A DNA stretch of 64,000 bases, taken from positions 1 to 64,000 of the forward strand of contig NZ_CP060414.2 of assembly GCF_014297595.2 (NCBI RefSeq), written 5' to 3'. A program made the translations under genes and the position numbers. The notes under the pieces were generated by a model, which was not told the DNA's origin, did not search any database, and saw only the letters and a program-made list of their open reading frames with translations. Each line of letters starts with the position of its first letter. The stretch's first letter is position 1. The DNA is from Neisseria musculi. Its GTDB lineage: Bacteria > Pseudomonadota > Gammaproteobacteria > Burkholderiales > Neisseriaceae. This document shows, one piece after another, positions 28,290 through 37,633 of this stretch.

Positions 28290-28603
28290 AACGGTTCCTT
28301 TGCTGTGGCAAGTATCAAACGGCGTAAGCATACCCGAAAAGCTATATCTGATGTGTGGTTTTTGCAGAGGCCTTAATATACGTCAAGGGAGTTTTTCAGA
28401 CGGCCTAAGCAGGTTTGATAAAGCAATCGGGTTGAATGGGCTTTGCCAAAGCCATCGGCCGTCTGAAAGAATCAAACCAACTTCCAAACCATGCCCAAAT
28501 TGACCGCCCAAGCTAAAAAGCGCATAATCCCACCTTTCTCCAAAATTGTTTTTCAGATGGCCTAACCGTTTGAAATATATTTATTTTCCAAACACAACAC
28601 ACC

Positions 28604-30004
28604 ATGAAACCACCCGAACTGCTCCTTCCTGCCGGCGGCCTCGAGCGTATGCGCGCGGCTTTCGATTTCGGTGCCGATGCCGTGTATGCCGGCAGCCCGC
28701 GCTATTCGCTGCGCGCCCGCAACAACGAATTTGCCAAACTGCCCGTGCTCGAACAAGGCATCAGCGAAGCGCACGCACGCGGCAAAAAATTCTTCTTAAC
28801 CGTCAATACCCTGCCGCACAATTCCAAACTGAAAACCTTTATGGCCGACATGGAGCCTCTCATCGCCATGCGGCCCGATGCGCTGATTATGGCCGACCCC
28901 GGCCTGATAATGCAGGTGCGCGAAAAATGGCCGCATATGCCCATTCATTTATCGGTGCAGGCCAACACCACCAATTATTGGGGCGTGCAGTTTTGGCAGA
29001 AAACCGGCGTGGAGCGCATCATTCTTTCGCGCGAACTGAGCTTGGAAGAAATCGCCGAAATCCGCCAAGAATGCCCGGATATCGAATTGGAAGTGTTTGT
29101 ACACGGCGCATTGTGCATTGCCTATTCCGGCCGCTGCCTGCTGTCTGGCTATTTCAACCACCGCGACCCCAACCAGGGCACCTGCACCAACGCCTGCCGC
29201 TGGGATTACAAAGTACACGGCAGCGAAGAAGACGAAGTGGGCGATGCCAAGCTGTTGCAAGGGTTTGATTTCAACCGAGCGCAGGAGCAGGCCGATGCTG
29301 CGTTTGAGGGCATCAACGGCCAGCGGCGCCACCCCGCTGCCGACAAAGTGTTTTTAATCGAAGAAGCCAACCGCCCCGGCGGGTATATGCCGATTATGGA
29401 AGACGAACACGGCACCTATATCATGAATTCCAAAGACCTGCGCGCCATCGAGCAGGTGGCCGGTCTTGCCGAAATCGGCGTGGACAGCCTCAAAGTGGAA
29501 GGCCGCACCAAATCGGTCTACTACGTTGCCCGCGTTGCCCAGGCCTACCGCAAAGCGATTGACGATGCCGTGGCCGGCAAACCGTTCGATTACGGCCTGC
29601 TGGCAGAGCTCGAAGGCCTGGCCAACCGCGGCTACACCTCCGGCTTTTTAGAGCGCCACCAAACGCAGGATTATCAAAACTATCTGGCCGGCCATTCGCT
29701 CGCCAAGCAGAGCCGGTTTGTCGGGCAGGTGCTGGAAGTTGATGCCGAAGGCTGGGCCACGGTGGAAGTAAAAAACCGCTTCGCCGTGGGCGACATCTTG
29801 GAAATCATCCACCCCGCAGGTAATCAAACCGTGGTGTTGGAAGCCATCATGCGCAAAGGCGAAGCGGTAGATGCCGCCCCCGGCAACGGTATTCAAGTGA
29901 AAATCCCGCATATGCAGGGCAAAGAAAACGCGCTGATTGCACAAATTATCAACCCCTGCTCCCAAATGCCCCATCCGCCGCACAAGGTAACAGGGCAAAC
30001 CTGA
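28604..30004 (+). CDS. trhP: Peptidase U32-family tRNA hydroxylation protein (YegQ/TrhP)
   Basis: The 466-residue protein has the U32 barrel (LLLPAGGLERMRAAFDFGAD, AVYAGSPRYSLRARNNEF). The signature cysteine region comprises EVFVHGALCIAYSGRCLLSG, GTCTNACRWDYKV and later VEGRTKSVYYVARV. TrhP (YegQ) is needed for prephenate-dependent 5-hydroxyuridine formation at tRNA position 34. The C-terminal barrel domain is intact. It is flanked by uptake-rich non-coding DNA. Confidence 0.9.
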   Translation: MKPPELLLPAGGLERMRAAFDFGADAVYAGSPRYSLRARNNEFAKLPVLEQGISEAHARGKKFFLTVNTLPHNSKLKTFMADMEPLIAMRPDALIMADPGLIMQVREKWPHMPIHLSVQANTTNYWGVQFWQKTGVERIILSRELSLEEIAEIRQECPDIELEVFVHGALCIAYSGRCLLSGYFNHRDPNQGTCTNACRWDYKVHGSEEDEVGDAKLLQGFDFNRAQEQADAAFEGINGQRRHPAADKVFLIEEANRPGGYMPIMEDEHGTYIMNSKDLRAIEQVAGLAEIGVDSLKVEGRTKSVYYVARVAQAYRKAIDDAVAGKPFDYGLLAELEGLANRGYTSGFLERHQTQDYQNYLAGHSLAKQSRFVGQVLEVDAEGWATVEVKNRFAVGDILEIIHPAGNQTVVLEAIMRKGEAVDAAPGNGIQVKIPHMQGKENALIAQIINPCSQMPHPPHKVTGQT

Positions 30005-30030
30005 GTGCGGCGGTAACGCATATCGAGATC

Positions 30031-30216
30031 TTGCAAAATTCATTCAGGCCGTCTGAAAGATTGGGCTGTCGCCATTCCCGCGCCGGCGGGAATCCGTTCG
30101 TTTTTTATAAATAATTGAAATAAAATAATTAATATTTTTTAAGGCCTCATTTCCGTCTGCGCGGGAATGAGGGGGCTTAAGCATTTCAGACGGCATTAAG
30201 GATATTTTTGCAAAGG
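30031..30216. repeat. Dispersed composite repeat, copy A (dRS3-like core)
   Basis: The element begins TTGCAAAATTCATTCAGGCC with an uptake sequence. It contains ATTCCC-N8-GGGAAT (30074-30093, dRS3-like), then TTTTTTATAAATAATTGAAA, a second GCGCGGGAATG, an opposed uptake core and ATATTTTTGCAAAGG. The ends are roughly inverted copies, and the whole is repeated at 58247-58434. Confidence 0.65.
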
Positions 30217-30234
30217 TTCGGGCCAAAGGTCTCG

Positions 30235-30915
30235 GGCCGTCTGAAAACACTTTGAGTTTCAGACGGCCTTACACTTCGGCGGATTACCCGATTGAGACAA
30301 GGAGGGGGCTGTGCGGCATCGGTTTCCATTTAAGCCGTTATGGAAAATCCGCTTATTCTGGTTGCGCTTGCGGCATTGCCGCGCCCCGGCTCAAGGTAAA
30401 CGGTTTGGTTAAACGGCCGAAGCGGCGGCGCAAAATTGATTTTGTATGATCGGTAATACCTGCGGCCTGCCGTCTCGTGCCGAAAATAACGGATTCACTA
30501 TCACAGAGCCGGCCTGGGTGCGGCGGCCGCAGATATCGTGAAGCAGGTGTCGGGCGGTAAAGGCCGTCTGAAAACACTTTGAGTTTCAGACGGCTTACAC
30601 TTCGGCGGATTACCCGATTGAGACAAGGCAGGGGCTGTGCGGCATTGGTTTCCATTTAATCCGTCATGAGAATCCGCCTGCCCGCTGCGGCGTTGCAGTG
30701 CTTCGGTTTGACGGGAACGATTTGGAACCTGCTAATCTGCCGGGCAATGGCGGCATCGGTTTACATTATCTGGTAGTGGTTGCGGCCTGCCGCCTTGTGC
30801 CGAAAATAACGGATTCATTATCACAGAGCCGGCCGGGGTGCGGCGGCCGCGAATATCGTGAAGCGGGCATCGGGGTAAAGGCCGTCTGAAAGGCGTTCGG
30901 GTTTCAGACGGCCTT
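30235..30915. repeat. Tandem duplication of a ~320-bp unit with uptake-sequence borders
   Basis: Unit 1 (30235-30561) and unit 2 (30562-30879) each begin with an inverted uptake pair and ACACTTCGGCGGATTACCCG. Both contain CCGAAAATAACGGATTCA, TATCACAGAGCCGG and GAATATCGTGAAGC-like segments. A third uptake pair (30880-30915) closes the array. The units have diverged by substitutions and small indels. No gene is supported in the 1 kb between trhP and pabBC. Confidence 0.8.
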
Positions 30916-31012
30916 AAGTTATCGTGGCAGCATCTCAGTTGCGCCGCCCGGTTTCCTAGTGTGTTGTCCCGCTATCAACAAATGAAATGCCCGTATTCAG
31001 CCAAAGTTTTGA

Positions 31013-32806
31013 TTATTCCACCCATTCCACGGCAAACACGCCGCGCAGGGCGTTGCTCAGGCGGATTTCTTCGGCATGGCGCAGCATAGCGCGGGTGATG
31101 CGGCTTTCGTGCACGGTTGCCGCGCCCAGATAAGGTTGGGGGTCGGCCAGCACGGCTTGGCGCATCACGCCGTTGAGTATGTCCAAATCAAGAGCGGGGG
31201 TGTGCCATTCGTTGCCGGTTTTGACAAACACATTGCTGCGCCCGCCCTCGAGCAGCAGGCCGTCTGAATTGAAAAACAGGCTGTCGAACGCGCCCTGCCG
31301 TTCAGCCTCCCGCACGCCCGCATCATAAATTTCGCGGCGGGTGGTTTTGAAGCGGCGCAGATAGTCGCGGGCAGGCAGAGCCGTTGCGGCCGGGCACACT
31401 TTCGGCAGGGGCGGTTTGCTGCTTAACGGCGCGTGGCTGAGGGTGAGGCCGCTTGAAGCAGTGAGGGCGGCCTTCACGCGGAACGCACCGTTATCGGGCA
31501 GGGAGTCCAAATAAGTTTGAATGTGTGTTTCGGGGCGGCCGGGGCAGGGCAGGTTGAGGGCGGCGGCCGACTGTTTCAGACGGCCGGCGTGAAGGTGCAG
31601 CAGGGCGCATTGTTTGTGCTGCACGCGCAGGGTTTCAAAAATGCCGAACTCGGGCACAAGGCGGTTGAGAAAGCGTGCTTTCCATTGGCACTCGGCGTAT
31701 TCCGCCTGCGCATCGCTGTCGGCCACGATGCCCGAGCCGACACCGTAAATACCATGATAAAGGCCGTCTGAAAGCGGGGAGAGCACCAATGTGCGGATTA
31801 CTACATTGAGCGTGCCGCGAAAACCCAAGCCGCCTTCGCAAGGCTCGAGAAAACCGATGCTGCCGGTGTAAAGCCCGCGCGGTGCAGTTTCGGTTTGGGC
31901 GATAATCTGCATACTCATGCGTTTGGGCGCGCCGGTAATCGAGCCGCAGGGAAAGGCGGCGCGGAAAATATCGGCGGCGCGGGTTTGCGGCGCGGCTTCG
32001 GCTTCTATCAGGCTGGTCATCTGCCATACGCTGCCGAAGCGGCCCACTTTGAACGGCTCGGGCACGCGCACCCGCCCGGTTCGGGCGATTTTGCCCAAAT
32101 CATTGCGCAACAAATCCACAATCATCACGTTTTCGGCGCGGTTTTTCGGATCGGCCTGCAAGGCGCGGGCACGCTGCCCGTCAAGACCATCGCCCAAAAA
32201 CGGTGCCGTGCCTTTCATCGGTTCGGTACGGATAAGGCCGTCTGAAGAAATATCGAGAAACAGCTCGGGCGAAAAACACAAAATCCAGCGCGGGTTGCCG
32301 TGTGTATCGGGCAGGCAGGCGCAGGCACCGTAGGGAACGGGCTGGCGCAGGCGGCGGTAGAGTTTGGCGGGGTGGCCGTAGGCCGTGAGATGCAGGCGCG
32401 TGGTGTAGTTGATTTGGTAGGTGTCGCCGCGCGCGATTGCCGCCTGTATATCGTGTACGGCACGGATATAGGCGGCTTGCGGGGTGTCGGTTTGCGGGGT
32501 GGAAATGCCGGCGGGAACATTGTGCGCGCAATGCGCCTCCAGCCACAATGCCGCATCGGTTTCGCGTTTGTGTGCAAACCAATGCAGGGCAAGGCGGGCA
32601 TCGGGGCTGCCGGGCAGGTGGGCGAGGGGGCTGCCGAATTCGTAGTCGGCACAGATGAAAACATGCAGGCCGCACCGCCAGCCTTCGTGAAGACACCGGT
32701 CGAGCGAGTCGAGCTCGGCGGCAGTGAGAAAACGGCTGTGGGCATAGCCTTCGTAGCAAACGGCACGGCCGCTTACAGCATCATCGAGCAGCACGAAATA
32801 GGGCAT
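31013..32806 (-). CDS. pabB: Fused aminodeoxychorismate synthase I / lyase (PabB-PabC)
   Basis: The 597-residue protein makes p-aminobenzoate for folate. Residues up to about 385 form the chorismate-binding PabB part (YQINYTTRLHLTAYG, IRTEPMKGTAPF, VDLLRNDLGKIARTG, FPCGSITGAPK). After EFGIFETLRV the remainder is a PLP-dependent lyase like PabC, with FKTTRREIYD holding the probable PLP lysine and LEGGRSNVFV. The fusion supplies both steps after the amidotransferase PabA, which is not nearby. It lies divergent from ppk2. Confidence 0.92.
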   Translation of the reverse strand: MPYFVLLDDAVSGRAVCYEGYAHSRFLTAAELDSLDRCLHEGWRCGLHVFICADYEFGSPLAHLPGSPDARLALHWFAHKRETDAALWLEAHCAHNVPAGISTPQTDTPQAAYIRAVHDIQAAIARGDTYQINYTTRLHLTAYGHPAKLYRRLRQPVPYGACACLPDTHGNPRWILCFSPELFLDISSDGLIRTEPMKGTAPFLGDGLDGQRARALQADPKNRAENVMIVDLLRNDLGKIARTGRVRVPEPFKVGRFGSVWQMTSLIEAEAAPQTRAADIFRAAFPCGSITGAPKRMSMQIIAQTETAPRGLYTGSIGFLEPCEGGLGFRGTLNVVIRTLVLSPLSDGLYHGIYGVGSGIVADSDAQAEYAECQWKARFLNRLVPEFGIFETLRVQHKQCALLHLHAGRLKQSAAALNLPCPGRPETHIQTYLDSLPDNGAFRVKAALTASSGLTLSHAPLSSKPPLPKVCPAATALPARDYLRRFKTTRREIYDAGVREAERQGAFDSLFFNSDGLLLEGGRSNVFVKTGNEWHTPALDLDILNGVMRQAVLADPQPYLGAATVHESRITRAMLRHAEEIRLSNALRGVFAVEWVE

Positions 32807-32893
32807 GGCGCAAGAGGGCGAAAAAGAACGGCATTATAGCGGAGGCCGCCTGTTTGGCGGAATGGCACAGAAATCTAGTTACGTGTAGTTTTT

Positions 32894-32922
32894 TTGTTCG
32901 TTTCAGCGAAAAGGAGTAGAAT
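32894..32922 (+). promoter_or_regulatory. Candidate sigma-70 promoter of ppk2
   Basis: TTGTTC and TAGAAT are separated by 17 bases; the -10 ends 53 bases before the ppk2 ATG. Confidence 0.5.
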
Positions 32923-32975
32923 AACCCCATAAAGTTTACTGATTCCGATTAACCCTTTTGACACAAGGAGCACAC

Positions 32976-33905
32976 ATGTCCGATCACCAATTAAAACCGT
33001 TTGAGAAAGTGGATCTCGGCGAAAAAAAAGAAGAGCTGCGGGTGTTTGAAAAAGCCGTTTTGGAACACAAAGGCCGCGCAACCAAAGAAGATTCCGGCAC
33101 CGCGCCGCTGCCGGAAGCCTACCCCTACCGCACACGCATGAGCCGCAGCGTTTATGAAAAAGAAAAGAAAAAACTGCAAATCGAGCTGTTGAAAGTGCAA
33201 AGCTGGGTGAAAGATTCCGGTCAGCGCATCGTCTGCCTGTTTGAAGGCCGCGATGCAGCAGGCAAGGGCGGCACCATCAAACGTTTTATGGAACACCTCA
33301 ACCCGCGCGGTGCGCGCGTGGTGGCCTTGGAAAAGCCCACCGAAACCGAAAAAGGCCAATGGTATTTCCAGCGCTATATCCAAAATCTGCCCACTTCGGG
33401 CGAAATGGTGTTTTTCGACCGTTCGTGGTACAACCGCGCCGGCGTAGAGCGCGTGATGGGTTTTTGCGAACCGCACGAATATCTGCTGTTTATGCGCCAG
33501 ACCCCCGAGTTTGAACGTATGTTGGTGGCCAGCGGCATCCATCTGTTTAAATTCTGGTTTTCAGTAAGCCGCGAAGAACAGCTGCGCCGCTTTATTTCCC
33601 GCCGCGACGATCCGCTGAAACACTGGAAACTCTCCCCCGTTGATATTCAGTCGCTTGACCGTTGGGACGACTACACCGATGCCAAAAACGCCATGTTCTT
33701 CCACACCCACACCGGCGATGCACCGTGGACGATTATCAAATCAGACGATAAAAAACGCGCCCGCTTAAACTGTATCCGCGCATTTCTGCACACTCTCGAC
33801 TACCCGGGCAAAGACGTGAAATCCATCGGTGAAGCCGATCCGCTGCTGGTGAAAGTGCCCGATACCAAATTTACCGACAACAACTTCGATGTGATTGCCG
33901 ACTGA
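32976..33905 (+). CDS. ppk2: Polyphosphate kinase 2
   Basis: The 309-residue P-loop kinase transfers phosphate between polyphosphate and nucleoside diphosphates. It shows Walker A EGRDAAGKGGT (90-100), the PPK2 Walker B signature FFDRSWYNRAGVERVMGFC and the lid motif RRDDPLKHWKLSP. The start with AAGGAG five bases upstream was preferred to an upstream in-frame codon. The single-domain form usually phosphorylates GDP or ADP; the preference cannot be read here. Confidence 0.95.
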   Translation: MSDHQLKPFEKVDLGEKKEELRVFEKAVLEHKGRATKEDSGTAPLPEAYPYRTRMSRSVYEKEKKKLQIELLKVQSWVKDSGQRIVCLFEGRDAAGKGGTIKRFMEHLNPRGARVVALEKPTETEKGQWYFQRYIQNLPTSGEMVFFDRSWYNRAGVERVMGFCEPHEYLLFMRQTPEFERMLVASGIHLFKFWFSVSREEQLRRFISRRDDPLKHWKLSPVDIQSLDRWDDYTDAKNAMFFHTHTGDAPWTIIKSDDKKRARLNCIRAFLHTLDYPGKDVKSIGEADPLLVKVPDTKFTDNNFDVIAD

Positions 33906-33916
33906 CCGGCAAACCC

Positions 33917-33966
33917 AAAAACAGGCCGTCTGAAAATATGAAAATGTTTCAGACGGCCTGTTTTTG
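33917..33966. terminator. Uptake-sequence terminator after ppk2
   Basis: CAAAAACAGGCCGTCTGAAA and TTTCAGACGGCCTGTTTTTG form a long stem with a short loop, followed by T residues. It can work in both directions. Confidence 0.85.
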
Positions 33967-34037
33967 GGCGGCTTGGATTTCTTGGAATATGCAGTTAAGT
34001 TATAATAACCGTTCCGATAACATAAAAGCCAAAAATC

Positions 34038-34382
34038 ATGACACGATACGCGCTCTTACTTGCCGTTGCCGCACTGGCCGCCTGCGGCACACAAAAAGCC
34101 GTCCGCCCTGATGCCCCTGCACCCGCAGTAGCAGAGTCGCAAACCCAAACCATTCACTATCAAACCAAAAAAGGCAAACGCTTGACTGCTGTTTACCACA
34201 ATAACCACAGCCCATTAACCGTTGAATTGAAGCAGGGAAACAGCGTAGAAAATCTGAAACAGATCCAATCGTGGGCCAAAGGCGTGGAATACGCCAACAA
34301 CACAACCCGCTGGCACGTCCAAGAAGGGCGTGCCACACTTAAACGCAAAGGCATGTCCAGTATTTATTATGAAATAAATTAA
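34038..34382 (+). CDS. Small lipoprotein resembling MliC lysozyme inhibitors
   Basis: The 114-residue protein has a lipoprotein signal with lipobox LAAC (Cys16). The mature part has HYQTKKGKRLTAVYHNNHSP, VELKQGNSVENLKQI and YANNTTRWHVQEGRATLKRK. This is the strand pattern of MliC (xYxCxxGKxLxVxY ... GxxATL), but without the usual cysteine in the first strand. If related, it would sit in the outer membrane and block C-type lysozyme. The assignment is tentative. Confidence 0.6.
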   Translation: MTRYALLLAVAALAACGTQKAVRPDAPAPAVAESQTQTIHYQTKKGKRLTAVYHNNHSPLTVELKQGNSVENLKQIQSWAKGVEYANNTTRWHVQEGRATLKRKGMSSIYYEIN

Positions 34383-34765
34383 TCATCGCATCCAGTTCAG
34401 CTCAAAACCGTTATTTTGCTCAAGCGAGTTTGGCAGCATATGGCTTCAGACGGTTTGGTTAAAGAAAATCCCAGTGTTGTTTACGCGTTATCGCTTTTTG
34501 CCTGAAAACCCGGTTTGGGGCTATTATAGAGTTGCTAAGAATGTCCGAGGATACGGCGAAGCTGTGTGGTTTTGAGCGTACTCAAAAAATTACGAAACCA
34601 TCATTGATCGTAAAAACAAAAACTGTACGGCATAAAAGTGTAAACAATCCGACCTTTCCTAACACTCATGGTGTTAGTGCAAAGATTTCGGAATTGACGT
34701 GGCCTAGCCCTTAAATACCACGACAAATTCGCAGAACTTTTAACTACTCTTTTGGTGTGCCAAAG
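34383..34765. other. Gene-free stretch
   Basis: AT-rich DNA with one CTTCAGACGG half-motif near 34445. No coding or RNA feature can be supported. Confidence 0.4.
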
Positions 34766-34860
34766 TTAAGAAGTTTTTGATGCCATTATATAGTTTTGTT
34801 TGTCTGTAAACCACTTGCGGTGATGGGTAAAACCTCTTATATCTAACACATCACAGCTAC
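34766..34860 (-). pseudogene. IS1595-family transposase scrap
   Basis: The minus strand reads DVLDIRGFTHHRKWFTDKQN followed by YIMASKTS. This parallels HHRINHSKAFADCQNHINGI of the remnant at 3238-3847. Only about 30 codons remain. It runs in frame from unrelated upstream sequence, forming a chance fusion. Confidence 0.55.
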
Positions 34861-34938
34861 TGAATCGGTATGTTTCCCAGCCTTGCCAATGGCTGTACTG
34901 ATACTGCATAGAAAGATAGCGCGTCGAAGCATCAACGC

Positions 34939-34990
34939 CGTTTGTGTATTCAACCGTAACAACCAAGCCGTGCCCTGCTTTTGCGGGGCA
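34939..34990 (-). repeat. Short dispersed repeat (copy 1)
   Basis: Reading the minus strand, GCCCCGCAAAAGCAGGGCAC (a hairpin) is followed by GGCTTGGTTGTT and GAATACACAAACGGCGTTGA. The same order recurs on the plus strand at 39082-39143. Both copies lie beside IS remnants. Confidence 0.55.
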
Positions 34991-35569
34991 CTTTTGTATT
35001 CAGTATTGTTTATTTTTCGGCATTGTTTTATTGATGTTGTGAAACCGTAACAGGATGTGTTGTATTTCGTTTGGTTCCTCGGCAGGTGCAAAGCGGTGGC
35101 TGCTGTTTCTGCCCGTCTGTTGGGCAAGAGGCGATACGCTTCGGTAGTTTCTTTATTGGTGCAACCTGATTTTTGCCTCTGTCAGATAAGGGGACGTGAT
35201 ACGCGTACACAGCGGTGTTTCCATGCCGCTCCCCAAAACGCCGCCGCCCGCCTGCTTTGCCTGATGCCGGCACGGCGTTTGGCAGGTTCAGGTTCCCTAT
35301 CCATCATTTTCGCGAGCGGCCAAACGGCCGGATGCTCCGCTTCGGATAAGGTTTTGTCCTGCACAACAGGGATTCGGATGGGAAAATTGACGGTTTGCAG
35401 ACAAACGCAATCATGGGCTTGATTCACGAGATACGCAGGCAGTGCAGGATTTGAAACAGCGTTCGGATTCAGGCGTGATGGTGCGGCAGGCTGATGACAT
35501 TTGCCCTCCCCTTCCATCTTGTCAAGGGAAAATGTCAAAAAGGATCCCCTTTTTTTGGGGGGGAGGGGC
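34991..35569. other. Gene-free stretch before the tsaD terminator
   Basis: No gene recognised. Short frames on both strands lack any family resemblance or ribosome-binding site. Confidence 0.4.
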
Positions 35570-35607
35570 ATATCATGCCATCTGAAATTTTTCAGACGGC
35601 ATGATAT
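35570..35607 (-). terminator. Palindromic terminator after tsaD (AT-type uptake sequence)
   Basis: ATATCATGCCATCTGAAA and TTTCAGACGGCATGATAT form a stem with one mismatch. One arm is the ATGCCGTCTGAA form, rarer in this window than AGGCCGTCTGAA. Confidence 0.7.
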
Positions 35608-35638
35608 ATTGGTGCTGTGCTTTGGGCTTTGCGGGGTG

Positions 35639-36700
35639 TCAGTTTTTCATAATTTCTGCTAACGGCCAGCGTGGTTTTACATCAAAGCTGCCTGCTGTCT
35701 GCGCGTTCTGCAAGCGCATGGCGCCGGCAAGGGCAATCATGGCGCCGTTGTCGGTACAGTATTCCGGCGCTGGAAAATGCACTTTTACGGCTTCTGCGGG
35801 TGGTTTGCTGCGGCCTTTGGTGTGCGGCTGTATGGTGAGTGCAGACAGGGTTGCGCGCAGCTTTTGGTTTGCGCCTACGCCGCCGGCCACTACCAGGGTG
35901 TGGAAGCCTGTATCGAGCAGGGCTTTGTGGGACTTGGCGGCCAATACGTCTACCACTGCGTCTTGAAATGCCCGGCAGATGTCGTTGCGGGTTTGTTTGG
36001 GGATGTTGCCATTGTTTTCTGCGCGAACTTTTTGCACGGCAGTCAATACGGCGGTTTTCAGGCCGGAAAAACTCATCTGCAAATCGGGCGAATGCAACAT
36101 CGGGCGTGGAAATTCAAATACTCCGGGGGATCCGAGCCGGGCCAGTTGCGACAGCTCGGCGCCGCCGGGATAGGGCAGGCCCAGCAGCTTGGCGGTTTTG
36201 TCGAAGGCTTCGCCGGCGGCATCGTCCACGCTTTCGCCCAACAGCGTATAGTTGCCGATGCCGCGAACTGCCATAAACTGTGTATGCCCGCCTGAAACCA
36301 GTAATGCCACAAACGGAAAGGCGGGTTTGTTGTCGGACAGAAGCGGTGAGAGCAGGTGGCCTTCGAGATGGTGTACCGGCACCACGGGTTTGCCCAGTGC
36401 AAATGCCAATGCGTTGGCGTAGCCCGATCCGGCCAGCAGCGCGCCGCTCAAGCCGGGCCCTTGTGTGAAGGCTACGGCATCGATGTCGGCATAGTCTGCG
36501 CCTGCTTCCTGAAGGCAGCTTTGCGTAAGCGGCACGAGGCGGCGGATGTGGTCGCGGCTGGCAAGCTCCGGCACTACGCCGCCGTATTCGGCGTGCATTG
36601 CCATTTGTGTGTGCAGCCGGTGCGCGAGCAGGCCGCGCTCTGTGTCGTAAAGTGCAACGCCGGTTTCGTCACACGAAGATTCTATTCCCAATACCAGCAT
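35639..36700 (-). CDS. tsaD: tRNA N6-threonylcarbamoyladenosine transferase TsaD
   Basis: The 353-residue ASKHA-fold protein transfers threonylcarbamoyl to A37 of ANN-decoding tRNAs, with TsaB and TsaE. It begins [19 protein letters not shown]. The metal-binding histidines are in [14 protein letters not shown], and [27 protein letters not shown] and [13 protein letters not shown] are all intact. Confidence 0.97.
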   Translation of the reverse strand: MLVLGIESSCDETGVALYDTERGLLAHRLHTQMAMHAEYGGVVPELASRDHIRRLVPLTQSCLQEAGADYADIDAVAFTQGPGLSGALLAGSGYANALAFALGKPVVPVHHLEGHLLSPLLSDNKPAFPFVALLVSGGHTQFMAVRGIGNYTLLGESVDDAAGEAFDKTAKLLGLPYPGGAELSQLARLGSPGVFEFPRPMLHSPDLQMSFSGLKTAVLTAVQKVRAENNGNIPKQTRNDICRAFQDAVVDVLAAKSHKALLDTGFHTLVVAGGVGANQKLRATLSALTIQPHTKGRSKPPAEAVKVHFPAPEYCTDNGAMIALAGAMRLQNAQTAGSFDVKPRWPLAEIMKN

Positions 36701-36733
36701 AATGATGAGGCCGTCTGAAAGCTTTGGTTGAAA

Positions 36734-36783
36734 CTATGGTGGATTAAAATGGCAATGATACAGCGTTGTTGTGTTGCTGTGCA
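36734..36783. repeat. Degenerate Correia-type element fragment
   Basis: CTATGGTGGATTAAAATGGC followed by GATACAGCGTTG resembles the first ~45 bases of a neisserial Correia repeat (TATAGTGGATTAA ... ACAGCGTTG). The other end is not present. Confidence 0.35.
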
Positions 36784-36787
36784 GGTA

Positions 36788-37633
36788 TCAATAGCCCAGG
36801 CGTTGGCAAATCGTTGAAACCAGACCGGCTTGGTTGAGGGTGTAGAAATGCAGGCTGGGCGCGCCTTCGCGCAGCAGGCGTTCGCACATGTCGGTTACCA
36901 CATCAAGCGCCAGTGCTTTGATGGAGGCGGTGTCATCGGCATACGATTGCAGCTTCAGCCGCAGCCAGCGGGGGATTTCGGCACCGCAGGTGTCGGAAAA
37001 GCGCGCCAGTTTGGAAAAGCTGGCAATCGGCATGATGCCGGGGATAATCGGAATATCCACGCCCCGGCCGTGCACATCGTCTAAAAAACGGAAATAGGCA
37101 TCGGCGTTGTAGAAATATTGGGTGATGGCAGAATCGGCTCCTGCCTTGACCTTGCGCACGAAATTGTTTAAATCGTCTTCCGCGCTGCGCGATTGCGGGT
37201 GGTATTCGGGATAGGCTGCCACTTCGATGTGGAAATCGTTGCCGAACTCGGTTTTTATCAGCGAAACCAGCTCGTTGGCGTAACGCAGCCCGTCCAGCCC
37301 TGCGCCCATGCCGGAGGGAATATCGCCGCGCAGGGCAACAATGTGGTGCACACCCAAAGATTTATATCCGTTTAGCAGGGCGGTGATTTCGTGCGGCTGC
37401 ATACCCACGCAGGGCAGGTGGGGGGCAGCGGCCACGCCTTCGTTCAGAATATCCTGAACCGCCTGCATGGTGCCATCTTTGGTGGAGCCGCCCGCGCCGG
37501 AAGTGCAGGAAAAAAATTCAGGGTCGAACTGGCTCAGTTGCTTGCGTGTGATCACTTGTTTGGCACGGCCTTCGGGCGTGCGGGTGGGGAAAAATTCAAA
37601 ACTCAGTTTTTTGCGTTGTTTGCTGTTTAACAT
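36788..37633 (-). CDS. metF: 5,10-methylenetetrahydrofolate reductase
   Basis: The 281-residue FAD enzyme makes 5-methyl-THF for methionine synthesis. Family motifs are FEFFPTRTPEGRA, HLPCVGMQPHEI, VALRGDIPSGMG, EVAAYPEYHPQS and ITQYFYNADAYFRFLDDV, plus the end LHFYTLNQ. The length and start (MLNSKQRKKLS) are typical. It is separated from tsaD by a Correia-like scrap. Confidence 0.96.
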   Translation of the reverse strand: MLNSKQRKKLSFEFFPTRTPEGRAKQVITRKQLSQFDPEFFSCTSGAGGSTKDGTMQAVQDILNEGVAAAPHLPCVGMQPHEITALLNGYKSLGVHHIVALRGDIPSGMGAGLDGLRYANELVSLIKTEFGNDFHIEVAAYPEYHPQSRSAEDDLNNFVRKVKAGADSAITQYFYNADAYFRFLDDVHGRGVDIPIIPGIMPIASFSKLARFSDTCGAEIPRWLRLKLQSYADDTASIKALALDVVTDMCERLLREGAPSLHFYTLNQAGLVSTICQRLGY

